64,000 nucleotides of DNA from Diploptera punctata. Its lineage: Eukaryota > Arthropoda > Insecta > Blattodea > Blaberidae. Made by a program: the position numbers and the translations under genes. The notes below the pieces were generated by a model. That model was not told the DNA's origin. It did not search any database and saw only the letters and a program-made list of their open reading frames with translations. The stretch covers positions 1 through 64,000 of the forward strand of contig JASPKZ010009883.1 of NCBI GenBank assembly GCA_030220185.1, given 5' to 3'. Of this stretch, positions 12,601 to 27,600 are shown one piece after another (within the stretch, counting starts at the first letter, position 1; each line of letters starts with the position of its first letter).

Positions 12601-15600
12601 AGGTAGCGTGCTGCCTTGTCACGCAGCGGGCCCGGGTTCGATCCCCGGTTGGGGCAGTTTTTCTGGGTGAGGTTTTTATCGGGGTTTTTCCTCACTTGTA
12701 AGACAAATGTCAGGAGAACTTTAAGGCCCAAACGGTCCCCAAATCATATGGCCATCATCCTTATCATTATCATCCTTACCTTTATCATTATCATCATCAT
12801 CCTTCACCGGTGTGGAAAGCAACGGGAAGCTACCACACCTACACAATTCCCTAGTAAAGCTGCAAGCATAGCATGAAAATGCTATGATTGCAGTGAAGGA
12901 CCTGCCTTCGGGCAGAATTACTATGGATGGATATATATATAATTCAAATAAATAGCAGTATTATTTAAATTAATATTGGGAAGTAAACATTATGAGGTTA
13001 CATCATTAATAGTGAGTGGAGAACATATATGAGTATGAGATGAGTCGATTAAAATATGTTCTCCACTCACTATTAAATAACAGTATTGTTGAATATAATA
13101 TCCTTAACAGAACATAGAGCTTGTCTGAAACGTCTGCCGTAGCAGAGCATCTATCTACAGATAATTTCAGATACACCGTCAATGATTGTATTCTCAGCTA
13201 CAATCAGAGGAAATTTTATGAAGAAAATGGGTATATTGTTATACCTAAATTGATTGAAGATAATCAAATTGAAAAGTACCGGTAAGATACATAGTTTTAA
13301 AATTAATGTTGGGAAGTAAACATTCATTATCATCATCATCCTCTTTTGTGTCCTCCTTTCGGAAGTCGATTCCAATTATGCCTCCAACCATCTCTATCTT
13401 CCCATGCTTTGCTTCTTTTTTAGTTCTTCCCAGTTGTATCCTCTCTCTTGTAGACTTTCTTCACTTGGTTAATCCATCTTCCTCATGGTCTACTTCGTGG
13501 TCATTTTCCTTGTATCTTGAGATTTAACAGTCTTTGTGGTAGTCTTTCCTTTTCCATTATTTTTATATGTCCAAACCATTTTAGTCTACTTTATTCCTAT
13601 GTCTGTTGTTAATTTTTCTACACTTAGGACTGCATGCAAATACATTAGTCTCTACTCAAATTACTTCCAATCACTGGTGAGCTGACTCACCGTGAGCAAT
13701 TGCTGAGATCGAATTAACGACCGACTTACCGGTCATGCATGAAAGTTGACGTTTTCCTAATATTGGCAACGAATTACCCAGAATTCTCAGCGATAAAACC
13801 ACTTCTGTTATTTTCGTCTGCTATAGAGGAACGCATTTACGCTTGCGTCCCGCAAATAATACCGTATACAACGGCGTCTGCGTCGTGCAATATTACGCCG
13901 ATTCTCCTGTTCTTCCAGTTGAATTCTTTGGTAGACTCTATCAAATTCCTCTTCTCCGCGTATACCGAAAACATGATCGAAATCTTCAAGGTCCGACATC
14001 TTGGATAAAGCTGCAAAGGTTTCAAACCACATCGGTTACCATCGGTTCCCTTCGGGATTTTCACGATAAGTTTCTATCTTGAGCTATGATCTTAAGGTAC
14101 CCTCAGTCAGTAGCTTACTATTATTATCGCATGAATAGATTTCTGAGTAAGCAAAATGTATTTGGATAAAACTTTCTCAGCAGAGAACGCCTTTTACTGT
14201 CTAATGCGTTCAAACATTCGACACTTAATGTCTCCCTGATTTTGTCATTCCTTATTCTATCTCTCCTTGCTTTATGTACCATTCCCCATAAAACTGTAAT
14301 TTCTGTAGCTCAAGTCCTTCTTTGTATATGTCCAAGTCTCAGCTGCATATGTTAGAACTGGTTTGAAATAAGTTTTATACATTGCCATTTTACTCTTGGT
14401 GGGTTATGAGTACAGTCCAGATTTTTGTGTACTAAAAGATAAGATTGCAACATATATAATAATATTTGAAGAAAAAAATTTATCTTTCAGTGAGAAATGT
14501 TAAATCAATAATAAAAACATCATTAGAAGCCTTACTAGCTTTATAAAGTAATGTTAAATTCCCAATAAATGTCTTCTTAACTAAGAAGCCACCACTTGCA
14601 AAGATAGAAGCAATGGTTTCAAAAGCATTTGGCGATAGGGAATTACAACGTATATAAGAGAAAAATTTGCATCTAGATCGTAACTCGCCTCGGTAGCTCA
14701 GTTGGTAGAGCACTTGGCCCGGAAAGCCAAGGGTCCTGGGTTCGAGTCTCGGTCTAGGCGAAAATTTTTCTCTTCAAATATAATTTATCTTTCAGTGAGA
14801 AATGTTAAATCAATAATAAAAACATCATAGTATAATAAGTTAGACTTACGACTCTCTTTTGTTTTGATTTCACACACAAACAGTTGAATAATACATACCA
14901 TCTGTATTGCAGTCTTATCTTTTATCACATACAAATCCGGGCTCTAGTTTTGAGGTAATAATTACTATCTAACCTCTCTTGGTTAACTCTTGATTTTTCG
15001 ACCCCGACGCTATTAGGGCATCCGAGGGCTAGGGAGTCCTTCCTTTTTTCCATTTCTTCTTTCCTTTATTTTCTTTTCTTTTCCAGAAAAGCCTGACCAG
15101 AGGCTATAAGATGGCAGCCCCATCACTGGTCTTGCCTTCCTTTGGCCAGCAACCAATCGAAGGGACTATTATTATGCTTTCAAGTCTTATATACGAGAAT
15201 TTCCCATAAGGGAAAATTTTCTATAGGATCGTAACAGGCCTCGGCCTGATACTTGGAAGGAAGAAGAAGAAGAATATTTAAATTCATCAGAGAACTTTTT
15301 TTGAAAACTCACCTCATACATTTTCATGCTTGTCACAAAACCATGGTTTCAGGCAAAATCTCGCCCATCTTCAGTCAAAACTCTGACTGATGAAATTTTT
15401 CTGCTGTCAACTCTTCGTTCGTTACTTTCTTGTGTGCTGCCATCTATGGTTGAATTTATAAATTAAATTTTGTTCATTAGGAATATCAAAATTCATTGAT
15501 CTATATTTATTTTTCTGAATGTATATCTTCTCCCAAACTGACAATTCTAAAGGTTTACCCAATTGTTTTAAAAGTTTTGCTTCTCTTCCAATTTTATGAT

Positions 15601-18600
15601 CTAATAAACTATGCGCAGCAATTGCAGATTTTTCAATTTCACAATTTTTAATATTTCTAAAATGTTCTTTGGAACGAGTTTCCAAATTCCTTTTCATTTT
15701 TCCTATATAAATTCTGTGGCACCATGCATGAAACCAATAACCCTCATTTAAGTTTACTCCTGGCGCGACAGGCCTAGATGGCCCTTAGCCTACCAGCCGG
15801 CTGCTGGCCTAATATCCACATGTGTCAATCACAGAGGTAGATGATCATCAGCCAGTGTTGGGGTGACATGTGGTCAGCATGTCGAGTCCCCCAGCCGTTA
15901 TAGCTGGTTTTCTCAACCTGGAGCCGCTACTTATTGTAGCTACCCAAATTTCTCACGATGCTGGCTGGGCACCGGTCCCATACTGGCCGAAATACCATGA
16001 GAAAATTTCTTCCCCCATGGAGACTCGAACCAGCGCAAGTCCCATAGCTCTGTGCCAAGGCTTCCTGCCTTAACCACTCGGCTACGGCGCGGGACTTCCT
16101 CATTTAAGTAGTTCTGAGAAAAATGAAGATTCGTGCATGGAGGTTTCCTATCTGAAGTGAACCTCCAATGTGTTGCCATCTCTGGATCTTCTGTTTAACT
16201 AATTGTACAGCAATCAAAATTTGAGGGATGATAAATGACAGCTCCAATATTACATTAATAATATTAACTCATTTTTTAAAAATTTGATGGTTATGGGTTT
16301 TATGCATCCATACACGGTGGATAATCAACTAAAAATTTTAATTCCAGTAGAGGTGGATTTAATAGTAATATTATAAAGATTATTAATTTGATTTAGGCTC
16401 TAAGATGTGTACACATCGCCCGTCACTCGGGTGCCACAGAATTGTAATAATTGCAGTAAGAACAATGGTCATGAAATTATTGAAGATGGAACTGAAGTAG
16501 AAAGTTCTGAAACTAGTTTAAATAGAAGAAGAATATGAGGTGAGTGATAAAAGTTTACCTAAATAAATAATACCTCATAGTGTGAATTCCTAAAAAATTA
16601 ATTTAACAATAGTGAAATCAAATGTTTCTTACCTCTCCTCATACAACTCTTCTATGTAGATCGCGATTTTGAGACCATAACGGTCTCATCTTCAGTACTA
16701 TTTTGGCGACTGATGTTATGTCGATCAGAAGAAGAGTTTCTTAGAAGATTTGTATGAGGAGAGGTAAGAAACATTTGATTTCACCATAAATCAAACCTCA
16801 TAGTGATTAATTCCTGTAAAAGTTAAATAATTTAACAAAGTATTTTTTAATAAAAATAATTTCTAATTGAGGAAGACTGATAGAAAAGAGTACTGTATTA
16901 TTATTCAAAACATTTTAATGCATAACCTCAATTGTGATAACAATGAATATTAAAAATGTTGATTTGTAATGTCGAGCGAGTTCCTGGGCAAAAGAGCTAC
17001 TAATCAGAATACAGAAATAATTTAAAATTGAATAATGTTCTTAAATACTGCCCACAATCTATTATTGTATTATAATGCTTTATTAAAAGTATGTGCAGTC
17101 TATACATTAAAATTTTTAACACAAGTTTGAGAAGTTTTGTTAGATTTCTTCCTAATATTAAAATTCATCGGAGAACATTTTGTTTAAACAACTCACCTCA
17201 CCTCATAGGATCCATGCTTCCATGATACCGCGGTTTCAAACACAGTCATGTCATCTTCAGCCATAACTCTGACTGACGAAATTCTTCGCCGTCAAGTGTT
17301 CTATTGTCTAATGGAAGCATGGATCCTATGAGGTGAGTTGTTTAAACAAAATGTTCTCCAATGAATTTTAATGATTATACCTCATAATGTTTACTTCCCA
17401 ACATTAATTTAATATTCTTCCTAATATGTTTATTTATTGGTAACAGGCAAAGATTTCTTGATGTGTGTAATGGTAAAATTCCTAAAGGACATATGACGTT
17501 GATGAAAGAGAGTTCACTTCGTAAGACTGATGCAAAAGGAGAACGTTTATATTACAAATTGCAAGATTTTGTATGGGATGATGTTCTGTCAGATTACATA
17601 CATGATCCAAAGGTAACATATATGTAATATTATTAGTCATTGAAAATATTGAGTATAACTGTCTTGAGACCAGGAGTGTCAAATAAAGAGAAAAGAGAGA
17701 AAGTATCATATTTGCTCACCTAATTTGCACCCCCGCATATTTTGCACACCCTAATTTTAAGAGGGTGATGGGTGAAATTTCTATTTTCTACAGTTTTTAA
17801 GCCACATACTTGATTTTTTGTACACACATTCATGACATCTATCTATCTATCTATAGTAATTCTGCCCGAGGGCAGGTCCTTCACTGCAATCATAGCATTT
17901 CCATGCTATGCTTGCAGCTTTACTAGGGAATTGTAGGTGTGGTAGTATCCCATTGCTTTCCACACCGGTGAAGGATGATGATGATGATGGTGATGATGGC
18001 CATAGGATTTCGGTGACCGTTTGGGCCTTAAAGTTTTTCCTGACATTTGTCTTACAGGTGAGGAAAATCCCCGATAAAAACCTCACCCAGAAAAACTGCC
18101 CCGACCGGAGATCGAACCCGGGCCTGCTGCATGACAAGGCAGCATGCTACCTCGAGACCACAGCGGTGGACATTCATGACATAATAGGTAATATTATATT
18201 AAAGTTTCATTCTTCTAGGCTAAAAGGTTTTTGAGTTATTGAAGAAAATCCATTTAAAAATTTGCATATTAACATTTTTAATAAGTCCCATAATTTTTTA
18301 GTAAAATTTTTGAATTTTTTTTCTACACGACCACTGACTTATTTAGAACAACACTATGCATTAACTTTTCCATATCATTATAATAAAGGAAGAAAAAAAT
18401 ATATACATCCTCTGCATATGAATTTTTTTTTTATATTACTACACATATTTTATTTTTTATTTAAAAAACTATCAATGTTGTTTCAAAATTGATGCATAGA
18501 ATTATTAGCCACAGTGTGTGGGACATGCAGTTAAAATTTCGTGCTTCTATCATTAAATTTGTCAATGCTATTTTTTTTTTTTCAAATGCCCCAGGTTTGT

Positions 18601-21600
18601 CTTTCGACATTCCTGGTTTCTCTCCTGGCAAGGCGTGCTTGTAGCCCACTTTTGAGGTTGGGGCGCCTTGAAGGCGGAGTTACGTTGCCCCGATGATATG
18701 ATGGGTGATGATGATTATAATGGTGTGCCAGGAGAGTCCCTAATCCTAAGCTTAACCTAAGATGAATATGAATGATGATGATTGCGATGGCCATATGATT
18801 TCGGGGACCCTTTGGGCCTTAAAGTTTTCCTGACATTTGTCTTACAGGTGAGGAAAAACCCTGATAAAAACCTCACCCAGAAAAACTGTCTCGACCGGGG
18901 ATTGAACCCAGGCCCGCTTGATTTGAATGTATTGAAATGCAATGAAAATAAAAGTGTGGAAAAGCCAATTTGAAAGTTTGCATGCAGATAGATTAGAATG
19001 TAGCATACATGCCCTCCTACAGTCATTAGGGAGACTTACAAGCGCCATAGGACACTGAAACTTTGCCAACTTTTACTTTAAGGTACGTAGTATTTTTTAA
19101 TACAAAAAAAACAAAAAAAATTTTAATTTGACTGAAAATGTCGAAAATTTTATCCATCACCTCCCTAAAAGGATTGTTTGAACTTATTTTGCTCTGTGTA
19201 TTTTGCGCACACAGGTCTACTGCTGTAGTTTCGATGTAGTGTGCTGCCTTGTCACAGAGCAGGCCTGGGTTTCTATTCCTGGTCGGGACAGGATCATGGA
19301 TGAGGTTTTTTCTGGGTTTTTCCTCACCTGTAAGACAAATATTAGGAAGCTTAGGTTCCAACAGTCCCCGAAAATCATCCGGCCATCATCATTATTATCA
19401 TTCACCGGTGTGGAAAACAATGGGAAGCTACAACACCTATAATTCCCTAGTAAAGCTGCAAAGTTATAGCATGAAAATGTGAAAGACCTGCCCGATTTCC
19501 GATTGAGGGTCTTTCCACTTTCAGCGGTGCCCTTTTACCAGCTGGCTGCTGGCCCTTCACATCCACAACATGTCAATCACAGAGGTAGATGATCAACAGC
19601 CAGTGTAGGGGTGACATGTGGTTAGCATGTCGAGTCCCCCAGCCATTATAGCTGGTTCCTCAACCTGGAGCCGCTACTTATTGTAGCTACCCAATTGCCT
19701 CACGATGCTGGGTGGGCACCGGTCCCATACTGGCCGAAATACCATGAGAAAATTTCTTCCCCCATGGAGACTCGAACCAGCGCAAGTCCCGTAGCTCTGC
19801 ACCAAGGTTTCCTACCTTAACTGCTCGGCTACGGCGCGGGATAAAGACCTGCCCTCGGGCAGAATTACTATGGATGGATGGATATTAGGTACCTTTCTTT
19901 TCAGTGTAGTAGGAATTTTCCTTTCCTGAATTTCATTCCCAGTTCTCACATTCCAATGTAGGTCATTTACCAGCAGCTGAACTACCTGCTTCACAAAGAA
20001 ACTCAAAGTCCCACTACTTTAACAATGCTTGCCTTTGGTAGAGACAAGTTTTAGAAAAGTAAATACCGGTATTTCAGTTAACTTTCAACACTTCTAATGT
20101 GCACTTGCATTTATACTGTACTTCAAGATGGGAAAGAAAACTAACAATTACACAGTATCTCATAAATTGAAAGTGATAAGTTTTGTGGAACATTTCGGCA
20201 ATCGTCCAGCACAAAGAGAATTTGGAGTTCTCAGATCCGAAGTGCGTTATTGGAGGAAACAAAAAAGACCGCTAAATAATTATTACGGTAAATCATATTA
20301 GAAGAGAAAAACTAAACGCTTATCAGACCGGGACTTGAACCCGGGGCCCTTGGTTCTCTAGACCAAGTACTCTACCATCTGAGCTACCTGAGCAAGTACC
20401 GATCTAAACGCAAATTTTTCTCTATATATGTTGTAATTCCCGCCCACCAAATGCTATGAAGCCTTTGCTTCTGTCTTTGCAAATGGCGGCTTCTTTATTA
20501 AGAAGACATATTTGGGAATTATACATTATAAATGCCAGTACGGCTATTTTCGATGTTTTATTATTAATTTCATACATCTCAATGACGGATAAATCATATT
20601 AGAAGAGAAAAATTATACGCTCAGACTTCTGAGCATATAATTTTTCTCTTCTAATTTGATTTATCCATCATCGAGATGTATGAAATTAATAATAAAACAT
20701 TGAATTATTATGGTATTTGAATTGCTTAATTTGTATGACAATATTATTGTTTATACCCTCAGGGGTCCTCATCTAGGGGATATGTGGATGGCGACCACGA
20801 GGTGCCCAAGCTGTGCAAAACATTTCTTCCACTTACTTGTGTTTTGCACCCTTTTAACTTTACTATCTTTTGTAGATAGATGTTGCCTGAATCCTGTTTG
20901 TGCTGTTGTTAGTATGTTTTTACTTTCTAAGAATCAATTTAGTCTCGCTGAAATCATACGTTCTGCTGTTTTTTGCAATGACACTTGTTAAAGAGATTGG
21001 TCTGTAATTATTTATATCATCAGCTGTCTTGTCTTTTTTTAAAATAGGAATAATTATTGCTTTTTTCCACTCTGTAGGTACAGTAGAGGTCCATGATAGG
21101 TTAAATAATTTCAGTAGTGTATTCCTTCCCTTTTGGCCAAGATGTTTCAAAAATTCAACATGTATTTTATCTGGACCAGGAGATTTGTTGTCTTGTAACT
21201 CGTGTATTGCAGAATTTAGTTTCCCATATGGTAAATTCTTTGCCGAATATATCATTCTTTTGTTCTTGATGCTTCTTAAAAGTTTTGAGATCTTTTTTAA
21301 TTTGCCTTTGCTTCTTTTTAGCTTTAGGAGGGAGTTTGTGTTGAGAGCTGTAGTGTTTATTAAAAGCTTCAGCAATAGAGTTGTTGGAAGTAAGTGTTTT
21401 CCCATTAAATTTGAGTGGTTCTTTCTTTGTATCTCTCTGACTTGTGATTTTACTTATATATCTATATACTTTTTTTGAGTCTTTTCTGTAATCAGCTTTT
21501 CAATAAATTCACTGAATGCATTTTTCTTTGCTGCATAGATTTCTTTTTTAAACTTTGCTGCCTTTCTTCACCATTCTTGTGTATCTATTTGGTTGTTGGA

Positions 21601-24600
21601 CAATTCTTGCTTTTCTTTTGCTGTGTCCCCTTTCTTCTTTTAACTTGGATAAGTCTGCGTTCCAAAAGGGTTTGTAGTGTTTAGTTTTTCCTCTTGGGAT
21701 CCAATTTTTTGCTGCTTCAAGAATTATGTTTGAGATGGTATTATTAAGTTTATCTGTAGATACTTCGTACTGAAGTAGGTTTAATTTATGTTCAGTTTCT
21801 TCTGTAAATTTTTCCCAATTAGCTTTTCTAAAATTCCAAGAGTATTTTGTTTTTGTTATTTTGTTTGTCCTGAATGTATTATAGATGCAACAACTGCTCT
21901 ATGTTCCGATCCTAGATCTTCAATGATTTCAGTGTAGTCTTATCTTTCAGGTCAGATGAAACTAACAGGAGATCTGGATTTGTGCACTGGCCATTATAAT
22001 GTATGTATGTAGGACAGTCATCATTCTTATAGATAAGTTCAAAGTGTTTGAATTTAATAAATCTTCAATAGTTTTGCCACTAGGATTGTAGTCTTTGTAT
22101 CCCCATTTAGGTGAATGGCCATTAAAATCACCAATCAGAATTGTTTTTTGGATAAATATTAATATATCTAGACAGGGGTTGTTATTAGGTGGATTGTATA
22201 TTCCATATATGTTGGTAATGTGAACTTCCTTTTCCAGATTTCAATTTGGATGATTTCTACTTTGTCTTCTTGTTGCATTTCCTTTTAACTTTAGATTTTG
22301 ATAAAATATTTGTTCTGACGCCTGCAAGAATTCCACTAGCTACTTGCCGTGCTTTGGGGAGGATATGTATGTTGAATCCAGGAAATTGAAAATATTTTAG
22401 TTGGTATCTTGATACATTAGCTTCTTGTATGATAAATAAATCTAACCCATTTTCCTCTATGATGTTTGTAATTCGGTTTTTTTACTCTGTGTAAATCCTC
22501 CTGCGTTCCATTGGAGAATTTTAAAGATGTTCTGTATATGACGTCCTGCAGATGTCCCCATCCGGAGATCCGAAAAGGGGACTGTTTTACCTCCGGAAAA
22601 TTTGTCTGAAGGATTTGCCATTGTTCAGCATAAATGTAACCGTTTTTTTAAGAGTGGCACCAATTTTTTATTTGTAATGGTGGTTACATCAACCCCACTC
22701 ACATAAACCCCCAGTATGACTGGAGGGCCACACATGGGTCCATTGGACCTTGCCGTGGAGGATCTATTATTTGAATCCACCGACCATTCTCACAAGCACC
22801 ATTTGTGGACCATTTCTAACGCTGTGGCATGCCAGCGTAAGTGTTGAAAGCATGCTTTCCTCTATTTCTGATGATGTGGTTATACCGCCATTACTCGGTC
22901 CTCATAGCCTCATTTGTAAAAAGCAGGTTGCACCACGAGCAGGTTGAGGTTGAGAAGATTTGGATAGGAGAGGTTATGGAATGCCTTCACTATCCTTTGC
23001 AACCACAACAATTTAATGGCCATTAATACAGACAAAACAACTTTTCAAATATTTAGCTTGAAGAAAAAAATTCCAAAACTAAATCTACAGTTCAAGAAAA
23101 CAAATCTGAGACAAACAAATGAAACAAAATATCTAGGAACAATTTTTGATTCAAAATTATCATGGAGAAAACACATTGAAGCAGTAGTAAACAAAGCAAC
23201 GAAAAGATTCTCAATCTTAACAAGATTAGCCGGAGCCAAAGTGGGGCAGTAATCGCCAGACTCTGAACACCACATACAAAACATTCATCAAGCCAATACT
23301 ACTATACAATGGGGAGGTAATAATCACAGCAAATAACTCGAACCTGAATCGCCTAGAAGTATGCCCAAAATCAGGTTTTACGGCTTATAACTGGCGCAGC
23401 AAAATCAACTCCAATCGCAGCAATGCAAGCACTAACTCAGAACCCTCCAATATGTCTAACTTTAGAGGAACAGGGCAATAACACAACATGAGAAAATGTT
23501 ACGATTAACAACAACAAAATGGGAAAAAAAGGCAGTTACAACCAAGCAAGTTGAAAACACAAACAAGTTTCTTGTCCAAAGTAATGGAAATAAAAACAGA
23601 TTTGGAATCTTCCTAAATCTAAAGAAAAATATTTTGATCAGAGATAACCCTCTTACTTTTGAACCAAATTAATATTCAGCTAAATCTAGAAGAACCAGTT
23701 ACAAAATCTGAAACTCCCACACTTGTACTAAAAGCTCTAGCATTAGAAGTTGTGAATAAGAGATATCCACCAGAAGAATGGTTACATGTCTACACAAGAT
23801 GGATCTACTATTGATAAACAACTCAGGATCAGGAATTACATGTGCATTATTTTCATTTTATCAACCAGCAGGATACCACACAAACACAATTTTGATGCAG
23901 AAGAGTAACGGCTATTCATATTTCACTCCAACAATTTACTATACAGAAATAAATAAATTTCAAAATGCGGTCATACTCTCTGATTCTAAGGCAGCAATAC
24001 ATGCAATAAATTCCACACAAAATGAAGTCAATACAAATTAAAGAGTGCTACAAAATGATTCAACAACTCCAAAAACTACAGAAAAGAATTCAATTGGCAA
24101 TGGTATACCTGCACATTGTGGAATTGCTGGAACATGACACTGCTGATTTACTTGCCAAAAAAGGCTCCAATTTAATTCAGAATACTACTAAAAGCTTACC
24201 TTTCACATCCATAAAAAGAATAGTTAAAAACAAATATAAAATCAAAACAAAACCAAGACCTATGTAATAAAGCCAAAGACAAAAAATGGAATATTTTAGT
24301 AAAGAAGCCAGATATTATTCCAGAATTTCCCACGTAAAACTACAGTAGCAACATTTAGACTGCTTACAGAACATGACTATTTAGCCCAAACATTTATATA
24401 AAAATAGGAATCTACACGAATCCAAATTGTCCTCTATGCAATAAAGACGAAGAAATGAATGAAGAAACACCTACAAACCTGTGAAGTATTACCTGTTGGA
24501 TCTACAATAGAGAAATATTGGAGAGCAAGAACGCTTAATGGCTTCGGTGCCAAGGCCCACACATTTGAAAACAACAACAAACACAAACAACAACAACAAA

Positions 24601-27600
24601 ACTTACTCCTAATCTCTTTTGATTAACATCCCCCCCACCCCCTTGTTTTTTTCAACCCCGATGCTATATTAGGGCATCCGAGGGCTAGGGAGTCTTTCCT
24701 TTCTTCCATTTTCTTTCCTTTATTTTCTTTTCTTCTCCGAGAAAACCTGACCAGAGGCAATAATAAGAGGCAGCCCATCACTGGTCTTGCCTTCCTTTGG
24801 CCAGCAACCATTGAAGCGGACTATTATTATGCTTTCAAGTCTTATACGAGAATTTCCCGGAAGGGAAAATTTTCTATAGGATCAAAAACAGGCTTTGGCC
24901 TACATGCAAGGAAGGAAGAAGAAGATTTTATTATTACTAGAGACCAGTTTATATGCATTTGCATATTTAGACCCTTTTCACCTGTAATTGCATATTTTAA
25001 CTAAAAACTTGGCGATAATGCATATTTTTGGGCTATATTTATAACTTTTTTTTGAAATCTGTGTTGTTTTACAATGAACATTTCGAGGCCATCAAAAGTG
25101 TAGTAAACAATTTCGATAGTGCAGAGGCTTTGGCATTTTGTCACTGCAAGGAAGCATTTAAAGATTCCAGTATGAGTGATTTGCACTCATTTTTCCCATA
25201 CACCTGCAACTATTAAAAAGCTTGTAACTCAAGGTTTGGAGTTGATTGAATCTATTCAGTTGATGGATAAAATCTGTCAACAGAACTCCTTATTGCCGGT
25301 ATTCCCAAGCAAACTTAAGGAAAAGTTCAAAAACATTTTGAACAATAACCCAGGCTTTGAACCTTTGTGTAAATTAAATGGGACAGGTGAGCTTTTGTAA
25401 AAATAAGTGCCAAAATAGCACCACAAATTCAAATACTAGCCCATTTACTTCAGTTGACGTAGAACACTCCTTTTCTGTTGTAAACACATTGTCACCGGAT
25501 GGCACCGGGTTTTCCTTTTACTTATTTTGATTTAAATAAGTACACAATTGTTATGGAAAATTTTTCTTGACACTTTATTTTCTTCTAACAATTATCACTA
25601 AATCTTCAATCACAATTTGTTCTTACAACTATTCTTCTTTGAAGGTTTATTTGACAATCACTTCTAACACAGTTGCAGACAGTTTCGCTCACAATTAACC
25701 TCTCACCAGTCCAACACAAGACTCGCTATCGCAGACCAACTATGGTAAACTGACTGGCTGGCCTTCTCCTCTGCTCTTTTATATAAGTGGGAAGAAAGCT
25801 CTAGTAACAGGTTCGAGCAATTTCGAAGTCCAGAAACCTCTGGCTTCCGATCTTTCTCCAAGGGGAAGGGAGGTGCCGGTAGAAACGTCTGGCAGACATT
25901 CCAAACAATTCAGCGGCTCTGCAGGTCACCATAACTCCGCCCGTGCAATTCAAATGCCGCTTACACAACATGTAACAATATTTTGAGCAATCAAAGACAC
26001 AACCTTACTACCTAACATTTAGAACAGTACCTGATCGTTTCTGTTTACAATAGTAGCAAAATATAGAATATTTTAATTTCTGAACAATACTTTTGCCTGA
26101 TACTGATTGATAATTTATCACATAATATTAATAAATAGATAATAAAAATACTAATTATTATGTTTTTTTTAATATTCGGTTTTGCATATATTGGCATTTT
26201 TCAAGCACATTTTAAGCATTTTTCGTGCATATTTTGAGCTTGTTATGTTGCATATATATAATCCGGTCTCTAATTATTGCATGATTATATTATTTGTTTA
26301 ATTCAAGAATACCTATGGCATAATGCTATAAAGTTATAAGAGATGACAAAATTTACTGTATTCTTAGTTATTATAGGTCCCTACCTATCTACCATAATTA
26401 AGATAACTCAGAACAGGACTTTCTAACTTAAAAAATCCGCATATTTTATGCTCTCCAATTTTTCAGTGGCCAAAGTAAATTAAAAAGTGTGCAAATTATG
26501 GGAGCAAATATGGTATTGACTGCAATTAGATTTCTGTTGAGTCACATATTGTACCTAAATGAATATACCTCATAGTGTGAATTCCTAAAATAAAAAATCA
26601 CATATTTTATTTAGAGAAAGAGAAAAGTGACATAAATCAATTGTCTTCTTATGAAACTTGACTGATGGTAGGATTACTTTGATGTCAAATGATGGATACT
26701 GAGAAAGAATGAACTATTACATAAAGAAAAACGTACAGGATTTGAGAATTGTATATTAATAAAGAAATGTTAATGTTTGTATAATTGCTTGAATCGTTTA
26801 ATGGATAGCATACCCGAATTAAGAATGAAAAGTTATTTTAAAATATTACATTTAATAAAGTTATTTTTAGTCTGTTCATCTTACCTCATTATTAATGTTG
26901 ATTTGTTCTTGAACATGTTTTGATTATATTATAATCATCGAAACAAATTCAAGAACAAATCAACATTAATATTGAGCTAAGATGAACAGACTAAAAATAA
27001 TTTAATTAAAATAACCTCAAAATATCACTTCCTAAAACAAAATATTAATTACATTTAATAGTTACCCCAAAAAGAGATCTAACCAATAAAAATTCAAAAT
27101 GAATGAATAAATGAGTCATTTTTTATATCTTACCTCATAGTTTATGTTTTCTTAAACACGGGAACTGCAGTTTTCAAGAGGAATGTCCCTCCCATTTTCA
27201 ACCAATATTATGACTACCGGATTTTCGTTAGGAATCTCCATCTATAATGTTGCCATCGGTGTTGATGTGATGAACTTCGAGATCAGGTCTCGTGTTTCAT
27301 CAGGAGGAATTTCGAAATTCATGGATCTAAATTTGTTCTTCTGAATATATATCTTCTCCCAAACTATATAAAAAATCATGAATTATGAACCTCATATTAT
27401 TATTTCCCATATTTAACTATGAAAAAATTAAAAAATTGAATTTTCAGTGGATTAGTGATCTATCCGGAGAATATCACGGTACGGCGCATGTAAAACTATC
27501 CCTACTCTCTTCCAGACCTGTTTTATTTATTTTAAAAGTTGGCTTTCAAGCGAATAGTGATCTATCTGTTACAAAATGGCAGAAGTCATTAGTCCAGTTA

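Noticed and set aside
13111..13117. Exon 2 acceptor at CAG 13110
   Set aside because: It would include an in-frame TAG at 13115-13117.
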